Source: CAKZKT01 sp034434235
GTDB lineage: Bacteria > Chloroflexota > Anaerolineae > CG2-30-64-16
Assembly (NCBI GenBank): GCA_034434235.1
Contig: DAOTZV010000004.1
Location: 23,132 to 87,131 of the forward strand
DNA: 64,000 nt
Reading direction: 5' to 3'
Shown here: in pieces, positions 16,782 through 24,963 of the stretch
Position numbering within the stretch: position 1 is the stretch's first letter
Layout: the number at the start of each line of letters is the position of its first letter
Program-made: the position numbers and the translations under genes
The notes under the pieces: model-generated
Database searches by the model: none
What the model saw: only the letters and a program-made list of their open reading frames with translations
Told to the model about the DNA's origin: nothing

Positions 16782-17828
16782 CTACGCTACGCCATCTACC
16801 GTGGCCGCGGGGCCGGTCGAGCCGCGCATCACCAGCTCTGCCGGGATGCACACCGCTTGTACGGGACGATCGGGGTCGCGCATGCGCTCGAAACAAAGCC
16901 GCATGGCCGTGCGGCCGACCTGTTCCGCATGGACGCAGATCGTGGTGAGAGGGGGATTGGAGTAACGCGCCATGGGAATATCGTCGAAACTGGCCACCGA
17001 AACATCCTGAGGAATGCGCAAGCCCCGTTCGGCCACTGCACGCAACACACCGAATGCCAGCAGGTCGTTGATCACCAGGATCGCGGTCGGCCGGGGAGAA
17101 CGATCCAGGAGATGCTGCGCCGCGCGATAGCCATCTTCGAGGGTCACCCCGCAATGGATCACCAGTTCGTCAGGGTCTGCAACGCCCAGGCTCCGCATGG
17201 CATCACGATAAGCCGCCAGTCGTTCCTGGCCCAAGGGCGGCCCGGCCACCCCGAACACGAAGCCGATCCGACGATGGCCGAGCGAGAGCAGATGGGTCAT
17301 CATCTGCACGCCACCGCCGGCATGGTCCGAACGGACCGAATCTACCGTGGTGTCAATTGTCGCCGTGTCGCCGATCAACACGACCGGATGACGGCGATCC
17401 ACGACGTTGCGGACCTCTTCCGCAACGCGGTCGTGAAAAGCGAGGATGATCAACAGGCCGTCCACACGGCGGCGAAGCACCGCCCGCACCGCTTCCCGCT
17501 CGCGAATCGGATCCAACGCCGTGTGAACCAACAGGATGTCGTAACCGCACTGATGCGCCTCGGACTCGGCCCCGCGCAAGAGCTGCCAGTAATACGGGTT
17601 GCCCGTGTCGGGCACCAGGAGTCCGATGGTCCGGCTTTCGCGCAATCGCAAAGAGCGAGCTGCGGCGTTGGGTTCATATCCCAGGGCCGCAGCAGCCTCC
17701 AGGATACGTTGACGGGTCTCTTCCGCCACTGAAATGGGTCCGCCAACCCGACCGTTCAGCACGTAAGAGACCGCCGCCCGAGACACGCCGGCAAGGCGCG
17801 CTACATCAACTTGGGTGGGAGATTTCAT
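16782..17828 (-). CDS. LacI-family transcriptional regulator
   Basis: This DNA-binding repressor has 348 residues. The N-terminal helix-turn-helix is at residues 5-25 (QVDVARLAGVSRAAVSYVLN), followed by the hinge helix (GYEPNAAARSLRLRESRTIG). A periplasmic-binding-protein-like effector domain runs to the end (LLVPDTGNPYYWQLLRGAE, VASFDDIPMARYSNPPLTTI). It is the first gene before the family-5 transporter and is read in the same direction, so it probably controls that operon and itself. A promoter and a perfect 9-bp inverted repeat that covers its start site lie just upstream. Confidence 0.94.
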   Translation of the reverse strand: MKSPTQVDVARLAGVSRAAVSYVLNGRVGGPISVAEETRQRILEAAAALGYEPNAAARSLRLRESRTIGLLVPDTGNPYYWQLLRGAESEAHQCGYDILLVHTALDPIREREAVRAVLRRRVDGLLIILAFHDRVAEEVRNVVDRRHPVVLIGDTATIDTTVDSVRSDHAGGGVQMMTHLLSLGHRRIGFVFGVAGPPLGQERLAAYRDAMRSLGVADPDELVIHCGVTLEDGYRAAQHLLDRSPRPTAILVINDLLAFGVLRAVAERGLRIPQDVSVASFDDIPMARYSNPPLTTICVHAEQVGRTAMRLCFERMRDPDRPVQAVCIPAELVMRGSTGPAATVDGVA

Positions 17829-17860
17829 GCAGGCATCGGCCTTGACGACTATTGCCAGAA

Positions 17861-17884
17861 AACACGTGTCACATTACACGTGTT
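17861..17884 (-). promoter_or_regulatory. Operator-like inverted repeat over the lacI start site
   Basis: AACACGTGT (17861-17869) and ACACGTGTT (17876-17884) form a perfect 9-bp inverted repeat with a 6-bp spacer. Each arm also contains the self-palindrome ACACGTGT. It lies immediately downstream of the -10 box at 17891-17896, so a bound protein would block initiation. It is a likely autoregulatory operator for the LacI-family protein. Confidence 0.7.
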
Positions 17885-17890
17885 ATCCCC

Positions 17891-17919
17891 TTAATACACC
17901 GATTGGCTCCATTTGTCAA
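17891..17919 (-). promoter_or_regulatory. Promoter of the lacI-transporter operon
   Basis: On the minus strand TTGACA (17914-17919) and TATTAA (17891-17896) are separated by exactly 17 bp. The predicted start site falls in the inverted repeat at 17861-17884. Confidence 0.75.
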
Positions 17920-17942
17920 GTCCGGCGCAGCCGCGAAAAGGA

Positions 17943-19280
17943 TTACACGAGCCCAAGGCACAGAGCGATGGCGGCTGCGTCATCCAGGGGCGGCGGCCGA
18001 TAGCCGACCTTCTCGAAATAATACAGCGTAGGCCCCAGGAAGTGCAGATTGTTGAGCAGCGGTTCGGTATACTGGATGGCCCCGTACAGCGCGCCGTCTA
18101 TGTGATGTTGTTGGCCGACGTGATTGTTCCAATCCACCCCCTCGGTGAGGAAGCCCTGGTCGCCGTAGTGATGGCGTGCGATGCCGCGCAGGATCGCCAG
18201 GCCCGCGGCGCGATGGGCCTCCGCGCCGCGCTCGGCCCAGGCCTCCAGATAGGCATGGCTCGCCTCGGCGTTCTCCCACAGATACGCCGTATCCCACGAT
18301 TCCTCCATCCACAACAGGCCGGCCGTCGCCACCCCGTTGCGATCTTCGCCCATGCGAAACCGCTCCAGCCCCGGCAATGCCACGTCATAGGCGAACTCGC
18401 GCCATGCCGGCCGGCCCAACACCTCGGCCGCGCGGCGCAAGATGCGAAACGCGCAGGCATAGGCGACGCATTCGTGATCGTCATAGGTGTCGTGATTAAC
18501 ACTGCCCCAAAAGCCGCCCGCGGCAACGAACGCCTCGCCCAGCGCCAGCGCCTGCTCGCGCCGATCGGCCAGGCCGCGGCTGGTCAGCTCAACGGCCAGC
18601 TCCAGCAGGAACAGCCCGTCCGCGCTGTGATCGAAGATCGGGTCGGGCCGGCCGGCGGGCGTCCAGGGGAACGGCTCGCCTTCCATCGTGATCCGCCGCG
18701 GCACCCAGCCGTTGGGCAAGAGGGGCGTATGAGCGAAAAGCCATTCCCCCAGGTGGGCCGCCGCGCGAGACATGGCAGAAGGACGCCAGGCGTCAAACGT
18801 CAAACGTGAAACGTCATCCGCCGATTCGCCGATTTGCCGATCGGCTAGCTCATGGGCGAACGCCAGCAACTGCACGCCGATCCGCGCCAGAGAGCCCGGG
18901 CAAAACCAGTTGTCGCGGTGAACATAGTTCAGGCAGAAACGCTCCTGGGCCAGATCGTAATAGGGGCGAATGAAACCGGTCGCCGGCTCGATAAAGCCGT
19001 CCGCGAGCACGTGATCGAGCAGCGCAAGCCCCGCGGCCACCATCTCCGCATCGCCCGCGTAGCGGCCCCAGCGCCAGAGCAAATGCGCGCCGCCAACCGC
19101 GTTGGCGGCCCAGCCGGGCCCCTCCAGATCACCGAACTCATGCCAGTGCATGATCTCGCCATCGGGCTTGACAAAGCTGGAGCAGGCCCGCAGATGGCCG
19201 TTGAACGGTTCCAGACAACGCAGGGCAAAGTGCGCCGATGCGCGGGCGCTGGCGAACAGGATGGTGTGGAGGTCGGTCAT
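17943..19280 (-). CDS. Unrecognised protein, possibly an alpha/alpha-barrel sugar-active enzyme
   Basis: I do not recognise this 445-residue soluble protein with confidence. It is rich in Trp, His and acidic residues set between predicted helices (GEIMHWHEFGDLEGPGWAAN, LNYVHRDNWFCPGSL, NHDTYDDHECVAYACAFRIL, LLWMEESWDTAYLWENAEAS). This is the general look of six-hairpin glycosidases or epimerases. There is no signal peptide. The ATG at 19280 is chosen because a good promoter ends 7 nt before it, implying a leaderless message. Residues about 146-163 are encoded by an intergenic-type repeat (18791-18844) that reads through in frame. It lies upstream of lacI, separated by the lacI promoter, so it is probably a separate transcription unit. 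Confidence 0.75.
   Translation of the reverse strand: MTDLHTILFASARASAHFALRCLEPFNGHLRACSSFVKPDGEIMHWHEFGDLEGPGWAANAVGGAHLLWRWGRYAGDAEMVAAGLALLDHVLADGFIEPATGFIRPYYDLAQERFCLNYVHRDNWFCPGSLARIGVQLLAFAHELADRQIGESADDVSRLTFDAWRPSAMSRAAAHLGEWLFAHTPLLPNGWVPRRITMEGEPFPWTPAGRPDPIFDHSADGLFLLELAVELTSRGLADRREQALALGEAFVAAGGFWGSVNHDTYDDHECVAYACAFRILRRAAEVLGRPAWREFAYDVALPGLERFRMGEDRNGVATAGLLWMEESWDTAYLWENAEASHAYLEAWAERGAEAHRAAGLAILRGIARHHYGDQGFLTEGVDWNNHVGQQHHIDGALYGAIQYTEPLLNNLHFLGPTLYYFEKVGYRPPPLDDAAAIALCLGLV
18791..18844. repeat. Composite heptamer/octamer repeat inside a coding region
   Basis: Period-7 units (CGTCAAA, CGTCAAA, CGTGAAA) at 18791-18816 are followed by period-8 units of the form CCGATTCG / CCGATTTG at 18821-18844. 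The same type of composite occurs between nagB and nagA (56946-57008). Here it lies inside an open reading frame and encodes about 18 residues. Confidence 0.75.
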
Positions 19281-19287
19281 GGGCGGT

Positions 19288-19316
19288 ATTATGACATGGG
19301 CGGGGGAGAACGTCAA
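19288..19316 (-). promoter_or_regulatory. Promoter giving a leaderless mRNA for the 17943-19280 gene
   Basis: On the minus strand TTGACG (19311-19316) and CATAAT (19288-19293) have a 17-bp spacer. The ATG at 19278-19280 begins 8 nt after the -10 box, so transcription would start at or next to the initiation codon. No Shine-Dalgarno sequence is present. Confidence 0.6.
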
Positions 19317-19346
19317 ACGTCAAGAATCAAACGTTGTGGACCCGCC

Positions 19347-19441
19347 GGGGCGATTGATCGCCGGGCGGCCCCTCACGCCGGCGCCCATCCAGCCCCGTTC
19401 ACGGGGCGCTGCTTTCGTAGCCCGGCGATTGATCGCCGGGC
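19347..19441. repeat. Two copies of a GCGATTGATCGC hairpin repeat
   Basis: The block CGATTGATCGCCGGGCGG followed by CCCC occurs at 19351-19372 and again at 19426-19447. The second copy is a perfect 10-bp stem palindrome (GCCCGGCGAT, TG spacer, ATCGCCGGGC). A small hairpin CCCCGTTCACGGGG lies between them (19393-19406). These repeats and the heptamers at 19311-19336 account for most of the roughly 310-bp gap between the divergent genes; no small gene is evident. Confidence 0.8.
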
Positions 19442-19516
19442 GGCCCCGCTGGACGCCCAACGCGCCGGCAAACGCGCGCAGCACATTTGGAATTGCCGGA
19501 TCGACGCGCGTGCGCG

Positions 19517-19546
19517 TTGCGCGACGACGGCCCATCGTGGTACAAT
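19517..19546 (+). promoter_or_regulatory. Promoter of the PAC2/MoxR operon
   Basis: TTGCGC (19517-19522) and TACAAT (19541-19546) lie 18 bp apart, with TGG just before the -10 box (extended -10). AGGAAGG at 19575-19581 is the ribosome-binding site for the ATG at 19591. Confidence 0.65.
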
Positions 19547-19590
19547 AGATACAGGTTGTTCGCCGATCTCCGACAGGAAGGATGGAAACA

Positions 19591-20511
19591 ATGCAAGACG
19601 CGCTTGAAATCTGGCAACTGCCGGGCGCCAGCCGACCATACATGGTGGCCGGCTGGAATCAATGGGCCGATGCCGGATCCATCTCCTCCGAGCTGCCTGC
19701 CTACCTGATCCAAAAGACCGGCGCCAGGAAGATCGCGCAGATCCGGCCCGAGGGCTTCTATCTGTTCCAGGCGCCGGGCACCCACCACTACCTGCGGCCC
19801 GTGGTCAAGCTCAAGGACGGCTATCGCCAATCCATGGAGGTGAAACAGAACGAGTTCTACTACGCGAGCATCGGGAACAAGGGCCTGGTGATCTTCAAAG
19901 GCGAAGAGCCGCACATGGACGTCGAACGGTACGCGGCGGCCTTCTTCGACGCGGCCGAGGCGTTCGGCGTGCGGCGCATCATCATGGTCGGCGGCGTGTT
20001 CGGCGCCACCCCCTACGACAAGGACCGCCAGGTCTCGTGCGTCTACAGCCTGCCGCACATGAAGGCCGAACTGGAGCAGTACGCGGTCAGCTTCTCCAAC
20101 TACGAGGGAGGCGTCACCATCTGCACCTACCTGGCGCATCATGCCGAGAGCCGCGGCATCGAAGCGGTCGTCTTCTACGCCATCGTGCCGGCCTACGACT
20201 TCTCGGAATCCACCCCCTTCAGCCAGAGCGTCCGCCTGGACACCGACTACCGGGCCTGGTGGGAGCTGATGCGCCGCATCAACCACATGGCCGACCTGGG
20301 GCTCAGCCTCTCGGACCTGCGCAATCGCAGCGACGAGCTCACCGCGCAGGTGAAGGCCCGGCTCGACGACCTGGCCCGCACCGCGCCCCAGCTTCGCGTC
20401 CGCGACTACCTGGCCAGGGTGGCGCAGGAGTTCGTGGAGAACCCGTTCCTGCCGCTCGACGATGTCTGGGAGCGCGAGCTGGGCGATCTGTTCGAGGAGC
20501 AAGATGGATAG
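19591..20511 (+). CDS. PAC2-family protein
   Basis: This cytosolic protein has 306 residues. PAC2 domains occur in proteasome-assembly chaperones of archaea and eukaryotes and in bacterial proteins of unknown role. The N-terminal half has the family phrases PYMVAGWNQWADAGSISSEL, KIAQIRPEGFYLFQ and YYASIGNKGLVIFKGEEPHM. GVRRIIMVGGVFGATPYDKD and FYAIVPAYDFSE follow, then a helical tail with the typical WERELGDLFEE ending. The ATG at 19591 is preferred over that at 19582 because AGGAAGG abuts the latter. The next gene starts 8 bp before this stop. No proteasome genes are near, so the partner is unknown. Confidence 0.88.
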   Translation: MQDALEIWQLPGASRPYMVAGWNQWADAGSISSELPAYLIQKTGARKIAQIRPEGFYLFQAPGTHHYLRPVVKLKDGYRQSMEVKQNEFYYASIGNKGLVIFKGEEPHMDVERYAAAFFDAAEAFGVRRIIMVGGVFGATPYDKDRQVSCVYSLPHMKAELEQYAVSFSNYEGGVTICTYLAHHAESRGIEAVVFYAIVPAYDFSESTPFSQSVRLDTDYRAWWELMRRINHMADLGLSLSDLRNRSDELTAQVKARLDDLARTAPQLRVRDYLARVAQEFVENPFLPLDDVWERELGDLFEEQDG

Positions 20512-21427
20512 CCGGCTGCGGCGCCAGCTCCGCACCCTGATCGTGTTGGGACTCGCCAGCGCGGCCGTGCTCGCGCTGGCGACCAGCCTGTCGCAGGTGG
20601 AGTTCTCGCCGGGCGAGCAGTTCACCCTGGCCTTCGCGCAGGCCGCGCGGCCGCCGGCCGGGCTGGCGATCACGGCCTCGCCCGCGATGTTGGCGATCAT
20701 GCGCGTGGTGTTCCTGCTCACGCTGGCGCTCCTCCCCTTCTCCATCTTCTACCTGATCATCTCCGCCGAGGCCCGCCGACGCGTCCTGCAAAACCTGATC
20801 ATCTACGGGACGTTCATCCTGCTCATCTATCTGCTGCGCCGACAGATGCAGGCGGGCGAGCAGGACGATTTCCTGGCCGGACTGGGCCTCTTTTCGGCCG
20901 GCGACGCGGCCGCGGCCCGGCCGCCGGCCGAATTCAACGCGGCCGCGCCGACATGGCTGGTGCTGATCGTCAGCTTCGCGATGGCCGGCCTCCTGGTGGC
21001 CCTGCTGGGCGGCATCCTGTGGAGCATCGCGCGACGCTGCCCGCGCGTCGAAAGGGAGATCGCGCTCGAAGCGCTGGCCGAGACGGCCGAGGAGGCGCGC
21101 GACACCATCGAGGCCGGCGGCGACCTGCGCAACACGATCATCCGCTGTTATGTCGAGATGAACCGGCTGGTGCGCGAGACGCGCGGCATCCGCCGCGATC
21201 GCGCCATGACGCCTCGCGAGTTCGAGGAGCGGCTGGAGCATTCGGGCCTGCCGCGCGAACAGGTGCGAGACCTGACCCTGCTCTTCGAGGATGTGCGCTA
21301 CGGCGCCAAGGACCTGGGGCCGTGGGAGGGGCGTCGGGCCATCGCGTGCCTGGCCGCCATCGCAGAGTCGTGTCGGGCCCTGGCCGGCGACTCGTCTTCC
21401 GCGTTGCAGCCGGGCGCTGCGCCGTAA
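20504..21427 (+). CDS. DUF4129 membrane protein
   Basis: This 307-residue protein has four hydrophobic segments (about residues 10-28, 62-84, 91-105 and 146-170) and a C-terminal cytosolic helical domain. The C-terminal region (DTIEAGGDLRNTIIRCYVEM, REFEERLEHSGLPREQVRDL, LFEDVRYG) matches the DUF4129 domain. This domain often follows a transglutaminase-like domain in operons with MoxR and DUF58 proteins. Here the transglutaminase part is missing. It overlaps the PAC2 gene by 8 bp. The role is probably in envelope or exopolysaccharide-related protein maturation, by operon analogy only. Confidence 0.82.
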   Translation: MDSRLRRQLRTLIVLGLASAAVLALATSLSQVEFSPGEQFTLAFAQAARPPAGLAITASPAMLAIMRVVFLLTLALLPFSIFYLIISAEARRRVLQNLIIYGTFILLIYLLRRQMQAGEQDDFLAGLGLFSAGDAAAARPPAEFNAAAPTWLVLIVSFAMAGLLVALLGGILWSIARRCPRVEREIALEALAETAEEARDTIEAGGDLRNTIIRCYVEMNRLVRETRGIRRDRAMTPREFEERLEHSGLPREQVRDLTLLFEDVRYGAKDLGPWEGRRAIACLAAIAESCRALAGDSSSALQPGAAP

Positions 21428-21430
21428 GCC

Positions 21431-22114
21431 ATGATGAACGAGCCTTCGTCGCCCCAACGCCTTTCCACCGCCAGCCGGGCCCTGCTCGTCGGCCTCCTGT
21501 TGGGCGGCGTGATCGCTGCCGCAGGATTGGGACTCGCGTTGCAGGGCGTGGCGCGCGACTCGCTGATCATGCCGGCCCTGTTCCTGGCCTGGTTGATCGG
21601 CCTGTTCTTCCGCAGCGTGCCCGGCTGGGTGTGGTGGGCCTGGTTCCTGGTGATCGCGCTGGTCTTCGCGGCCCGCAGCCTGCGCACGCACTTGAAGCCC
21701 GAACCGACCGCGCCGCAGCCGCGCGGCCCGGCCCAGGGCGCCATCCACGCGTGGGCCGGCCGGCTACAGGCGGCCGAGCACGGCGGCTATTTCCGCTGGC
21801 GGCTGGCGCACGACCTGGCCGAGCTGAGCCTGCAACTGTTGTCCTACCGCCAGCGCGGCGATCTGAGCCGCGCCGAGCGCAGCGAAGCCATCGAGCTGCT
21901 CGCCGCGCCGCCGCAGGTTGCCGCCTACCTGCGCATGGGATTGGCCGCGCCCCCCTGGCAGGCGCAAGACCTGCGCGCCCGACTGGCGCGCCTCTGGCGA
22001 CGCGACAATGAAGAAGATGCCCCCCTGCTGCTCGACCCGGCCACGGTCGTGCAGTTCCTGGAGGGCCAACTGGAGAGAGAGCATGACGATCAGCATTCGG
22101 CAAGTGGCGGCTAA
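21431..22114 (+). CDS. Membrane protein of the MoxR operon, unknown function
   Basis: I do not recognise a named family in this 227-residue protein. It has two to three N-terminal hydrophobic segments (about residues 18-40 and 45-85), then a soluble helical domain (RLQAAEHGGYFRWRLAHDLA, PPQVAAYLRMGLAAPPW). The last 32 bases overlap the MoxR gene, which indicates tight coupling. The position between DUF4129 and MoxR genes suggests a structural membrane partner of that system. Confidence 0.75.
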   Translation: MMNEPSSPQRLSTASRALLVGLLLGGVIAAAGLGLALQGVARDSLIMPALFLAWLIGLFFRSVPGWVWWAWFLVIALVFAARSLRTHLKPEPTAPQPRGPAQGAIHAWAGRLQAAEHGGYFRWRLAHDLAELSLQLLSYRQRGDLSRAERSEAIELLAAPPQVAAYLRMGLAAPPWQAQDLRARLARLWRRDNEEDAPLLLDPATVVQFLEGQLEREHDDQHSASGG

Positions 22115-23048
22115 AAGCGAACGCATCATCCAGGAGGTGGAGCGGGTCATCGTCGGCAAGCGGCCGCTCCTGGAGAAGCTGATGGCGGCCGCGCTGGTCC
22201 CCGGCGGCCATGTCCTGCTGGAGGATTACCCCGGCCTGGCGAAGACGATGATCGCCAAGAGCTTTGCTCTGGCCCTGGGACTGGCGTTCAAACGCATCCA
22301 GTTCACCCCCGACCTGCTCCCCGGCGACATCACGGGCGGCTACGTGTTCGACCGCGACCAGAACCGCTTCGTGTTGCGCCAGGGTCCCATCTTCGCCAAC
22401 ATCATCCTGGCCGACGAGATCAACCGCGCGTCGCCCAAGACGCAGTCGGCACTGCTCGAGGCGATGCAGGAATATCAGGTGACGCTGGAAGGGGAGACGA
22501 TGCGCCTGCCCGAGCCGTTCATCGTGCTCGCAACCCAGAACCCGATCGAGTACGAAGGCACCTTCCCCCTGCCCGAAGCGCAGCTCGACCGCTTCATCAT
22601 GAAGCTCTCGGTGGGCTATCCGTCGGCGGAGGAGGAGCAGGAGATCCTCCGTCGGCGCCGGGCGCGGCAGCGCGACGAGTTCGAGCTGAAGCAGATCACC
22701 GACGCGGAGGAGCTGCTGGAGCTGCGCGCGGCCGTCGAACAGGTGCACGTGGACGCCGACATCGAGCGCTACATGATCGAGCTGGTGGCCGCCACGCGGC
22801 GCCGCCGACAGGTGGCCGTGGGCGCCAGTCCGCGCGGGTCGCTGGCGCTCCTCAAGCTGGCGCGCGCGTGGGCGGCCATGCAGGGCCGGGACTACGTCTT
22901 GCCCGACGACGTCAAAGTCTTCGTGCGGCCGGTGCTGATCCATCGCCTGATCCTGGAGCCCGATCTGTGGCTCACCCGCCAGGCGGCCGACGACGTGATC
23001 GCCGACGTGCTCCGCTCGGTCGCGGTGCCGGTGGTCGCCGAGGCGTAG
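22083..23048 (+). CDS. MoxR-family AAA+ ATPase
   Basis: This cytosolic chaperone-like ATPase of 321 residues is thought to act with von Willebrand-type proteins such as the DUF58 protein encoded next. The Walker A region is LLEDYPGLAKTMIAKS, Walker B IILADEINRASPKTQSALLE, sensor 1 FIVLATQNPIEYEGTFPLPE, and the arginine-finger region PEAQLDRFIMK. The ATG at 22083 follows GAGAGAGAGC. It overlaps the preceding gene by 32 bp and ends 1 bp before the DUF58 gene. Confidence 0.94.
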   Translation: MTISIRQVAAKSERIIQEVERVIVGKRPLLEKLMAAALVPGGHVLLEDYPGLAKTMIAKSFALALGLAFKRIQFTPDLLPGDITGGYVFDRDQNRFVLRQGPIFANIILADEINRASPKTQSALLEAMQEYQVTLEGETMRLPEPFIVLATQNPIEYEGTFPLPEAQLDRFIMKLSVGYPSAEEEQEILRRRRARQRDEFELKQITDAEELLELRAAVEQVHVDADIERYMIELVAATRRRRQVAVGASPRGSLALLKLARAWAAMQGRDYVLPDDVKVFVRPVLIHRLILEPDLWLTRQAADDVIADVLRSVAVPVVAEA

Positions 23049-23049
23049 C

Positions 23050-24339
23050 ATGGGCCGCCTGTTCCTGTTGGCCGGCGCGATGTATGGCCTGCTGCTGATC
23101 GGCCTGGCGACGCTGAACGGCGGGCTGTTGGCGCTGGCGTTGCCGCTGATCGTCTACCTGGGCGCGGCGCTGCTCTACGCGCCCGACGTGCCCCGGCTCC
23201 AGGTGACGCGTACCCTGAGCGCCGAACGGGTGCGGCCGGCCGCCGAGGTCGAGGTGAAGCTGACGATCCGCAACGAAAGCGCCCAGCTCGAAGAGGTGCT
23301 GCTGGAGGATCTGGTCCCGGCATCCGTCACCGTGCGCGCCGGCCGGCCGGGCAAGGTCGTCGTGCTTTCCCCCGGCCAGAGCGTGGAACTGACCTACACG
23401 GTGGCCGGGCCGCGCGGCTACCATCAGTTCCAGGCGTTGCGCGTGACCGCGGCCGATCATCTGGGCCTGTTCCGCCGCCAGGTAACCCTTCCCGCGCCGG
23501 GCGGCTTCCTGGTGTTGCCCGAGGTGGGCCGCCTGCGCCAGGTGGCCATCCGGCCGCTGCGCACGCGGGCCAGCGCGGGATTGATCGCCGCGCGCGTGGG
23601 CGGGCCAGGGGTGGATTTCTTCGGCGTGCGCGAGTACCAGTACGGCGATTCGCTGCGCTGGGTGAACTGGCACGCCACGGCCCGCCACCCCCGCCACATC
23701 TTCACCAACGAGTTCGAGCAAGAGCGCATCGCCGACGTCGGCCTGATCCTGGATGCCCGCCAGCGCCACGACCTGTGGTCGGCCGGCGATTCGCTCTTCG
23801 AGCACGCAGTCCGCGCCACCGCCGCGCTGGCCGATACCTTCCTGCGGGCCGGCAATCGCGTAGCGCTGCTCTCGTACGGCGCGGGGTTGACCTGGGTCTT
23901 TCCGGGCTACGGCCACATTCAGCGCGAGCGCATCTTGCAGGCCCTGGGCCGCGCGCAGACCGGCGAAAGCGACATCTTCGAGACGTTGGAGTATCTGCCC
24001 ACGCGGCTCTTCCCGGCCCACTCGCAGATCGTGCTGGTGAGTCCCCTGTGCCCCGACGACCTGCGCACGCTGATCCGGCTGCGCGCCCACGGCTACGAAG
24101 TGCTGGTGATCAGCCCCGACCCGATCGCGTTCGAAAGCAAGGGATTGGCCGCCGACCGGCATACGGCGATGGCCGTGCGCCTGGCCCGGCTGGAGCGGAC
24201 GATCCTGCTGCGCCGCCTGCGCCAGGCGGGCATCCAGGTGGTGGATTGGGCGGTGGATCGGCCGCTGGACGAGGCGGTGTTGGTGTCGCTGGGGCGGTCG
24301 CCGCGCTGGGCCCGGCCCGTGATGTCCATACAGGGATGA
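23050..24339 (+). CDS. DUF58 (vWA-like) protein
   Basis: This 429-residue protein is the usual MoxR partner. Two N-terminal hydrophobic segments (residues 3-45) are followed by an immunoglobulin-like region (EVKLTIRNESAQLEEVLLED). The DUF58 core FGVREYQYGDSLRWVNWHAT leads into a vWA-like domain (ADVGLILDARQRHD, VALLSYG, QIVLVSPLCPDD) whose MIDAS-like motif reads DARQR instead of DxSxS. It starts 1 bp after the MoxR stop. Molecular function is not established for the family. Confidence 0.92.
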   Translation: MGRLFLLAGAMYGLLLIGLATLNGGLLALALPLIVYLGAALLYAPDVPRLQVTRTLSAERVRPAAEVEVKLTIRNESAQLEEVLLEDLVPASVTVRAGRPGKVVVLSPGQSVELTYTVAGPRGYHQFQALRVTAADHLGLFRRQVTLPAPGGFLVLPEVGRLRQVAIRPLRTRASAGLIAARVGGPGVDFFGVREYQYGDSLRWVNWHATARHPRHIFTNEFEQERIADVGLILDARQRHDLWSAGDSLFEHAVRATAALADTFLRAGNRVALLSYGAGLTWVFPGYGHIQRERILQALGRAQTGESDIFETLEYLPTRLFPAHSQIVLVSPLCPDDLRTLIRLRAHGYEVLVISPDPIAFESKGLAADRHTAMAVRLARLERTILLRRLRQAGIQVVDWAVDRPLDEAVLVSLGRSPRWARPVMSIQG

Positions 24340-24382
24340 GCGGACAGCGGATGGGAACGCATAAACGAGTGGTGAGGTGAAG

Positions 24383-24883
24383 ATGATCGTGGCGCGTGCT
24401 GCTCTCCTCTGCATCCTGTTGGCCGGCGCCGCGGGAGCCGTGCTTTGGGCGCTGGCCGGCGCGTGGCAGGTGGGCCTGTTGGCCGCGGGCCTGGCGGGCC
24501 TGTGGCTCGTCGCGCATCGGCGCCGTCCGGCATCGTTCACCTCGCTGATGCTCCTGGCATTCATCCTCCTCGCCGCCGCGGGCGCAAGTCTCCCCTCGGC
24601 CCTGTTCTGGGCGCCCCTCTCGCTGGTGGCCGCGCTGGCCGCCTGGGACCTGGAACGATTCGCCGGCCGGCTGGCGGCGGCCGAACCGTCGGCCGAGACG
24701 CGCGATCTGGAACGCCGTCATCTACTGCGCCTGGCCGCGGTCAGCGGCATCGGCCTGCTGTTGGGTTGGGCCGGCCAGGCCATCCACCTCAAGCTCGACC
24801 TCGCTGTGATCCTGCTCCTGGGCTTTCTGGCGATCCTGGGCCTGAACCGGCTCGTGCGATCGCTGGTGCGCGAAAGCGATTAG
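24383..24883 (+). CDS. Small membrane protein at the end of the MoxR operon
   Basis: This 166-residue protein is not assigned to a family. It has five hydrophobic segments (about residues 3-20, 25-40, 49-64, 68-85 and 113-150). The ATG at 24383 follows GAGGTGA, and a GTG two codons upstream is possible. It is the last gene before a new promoter at 24896, so it probably belongs to the MoxR-DUF58 transcript. Confidence 0.7.
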   Translation: MIVARAALLCILLAGAAGAVLWALAGAWQVGLLAAGLAGLWLVAHRRRPASFTSLMLLAFILLAAAGASLPSALFWAPLSLVAALAAWDLERFAGRLAAAEPSAETRDLERRHLLRLAAVSGIGLLLGWAGQAIHLKLDLAVILLLGFLAILGLNRLVRSLVRESD

Positions 24884-24895
24884 CGCGCGTAGCCT

Positions 24896-24923
24896 TTGCG
24901 AAAAGATCACCTTGTGATATACT
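24896..24923 (+). promoter_or_regulatory. Promoter of the zinc-ribbon / cytochrome c maturation operon
   Basis: TTGCGA (24896-24901) and TATACT (24918-24923) are 16 bp apart; TGA before the -10 box makes it an extended -10. The next start codon is at 24964. Confidence 0.6.
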
Positions 24924-24963
24924 AACCTAACCTGAAAATCGTGGCAGAGGAACCCGAATACCC

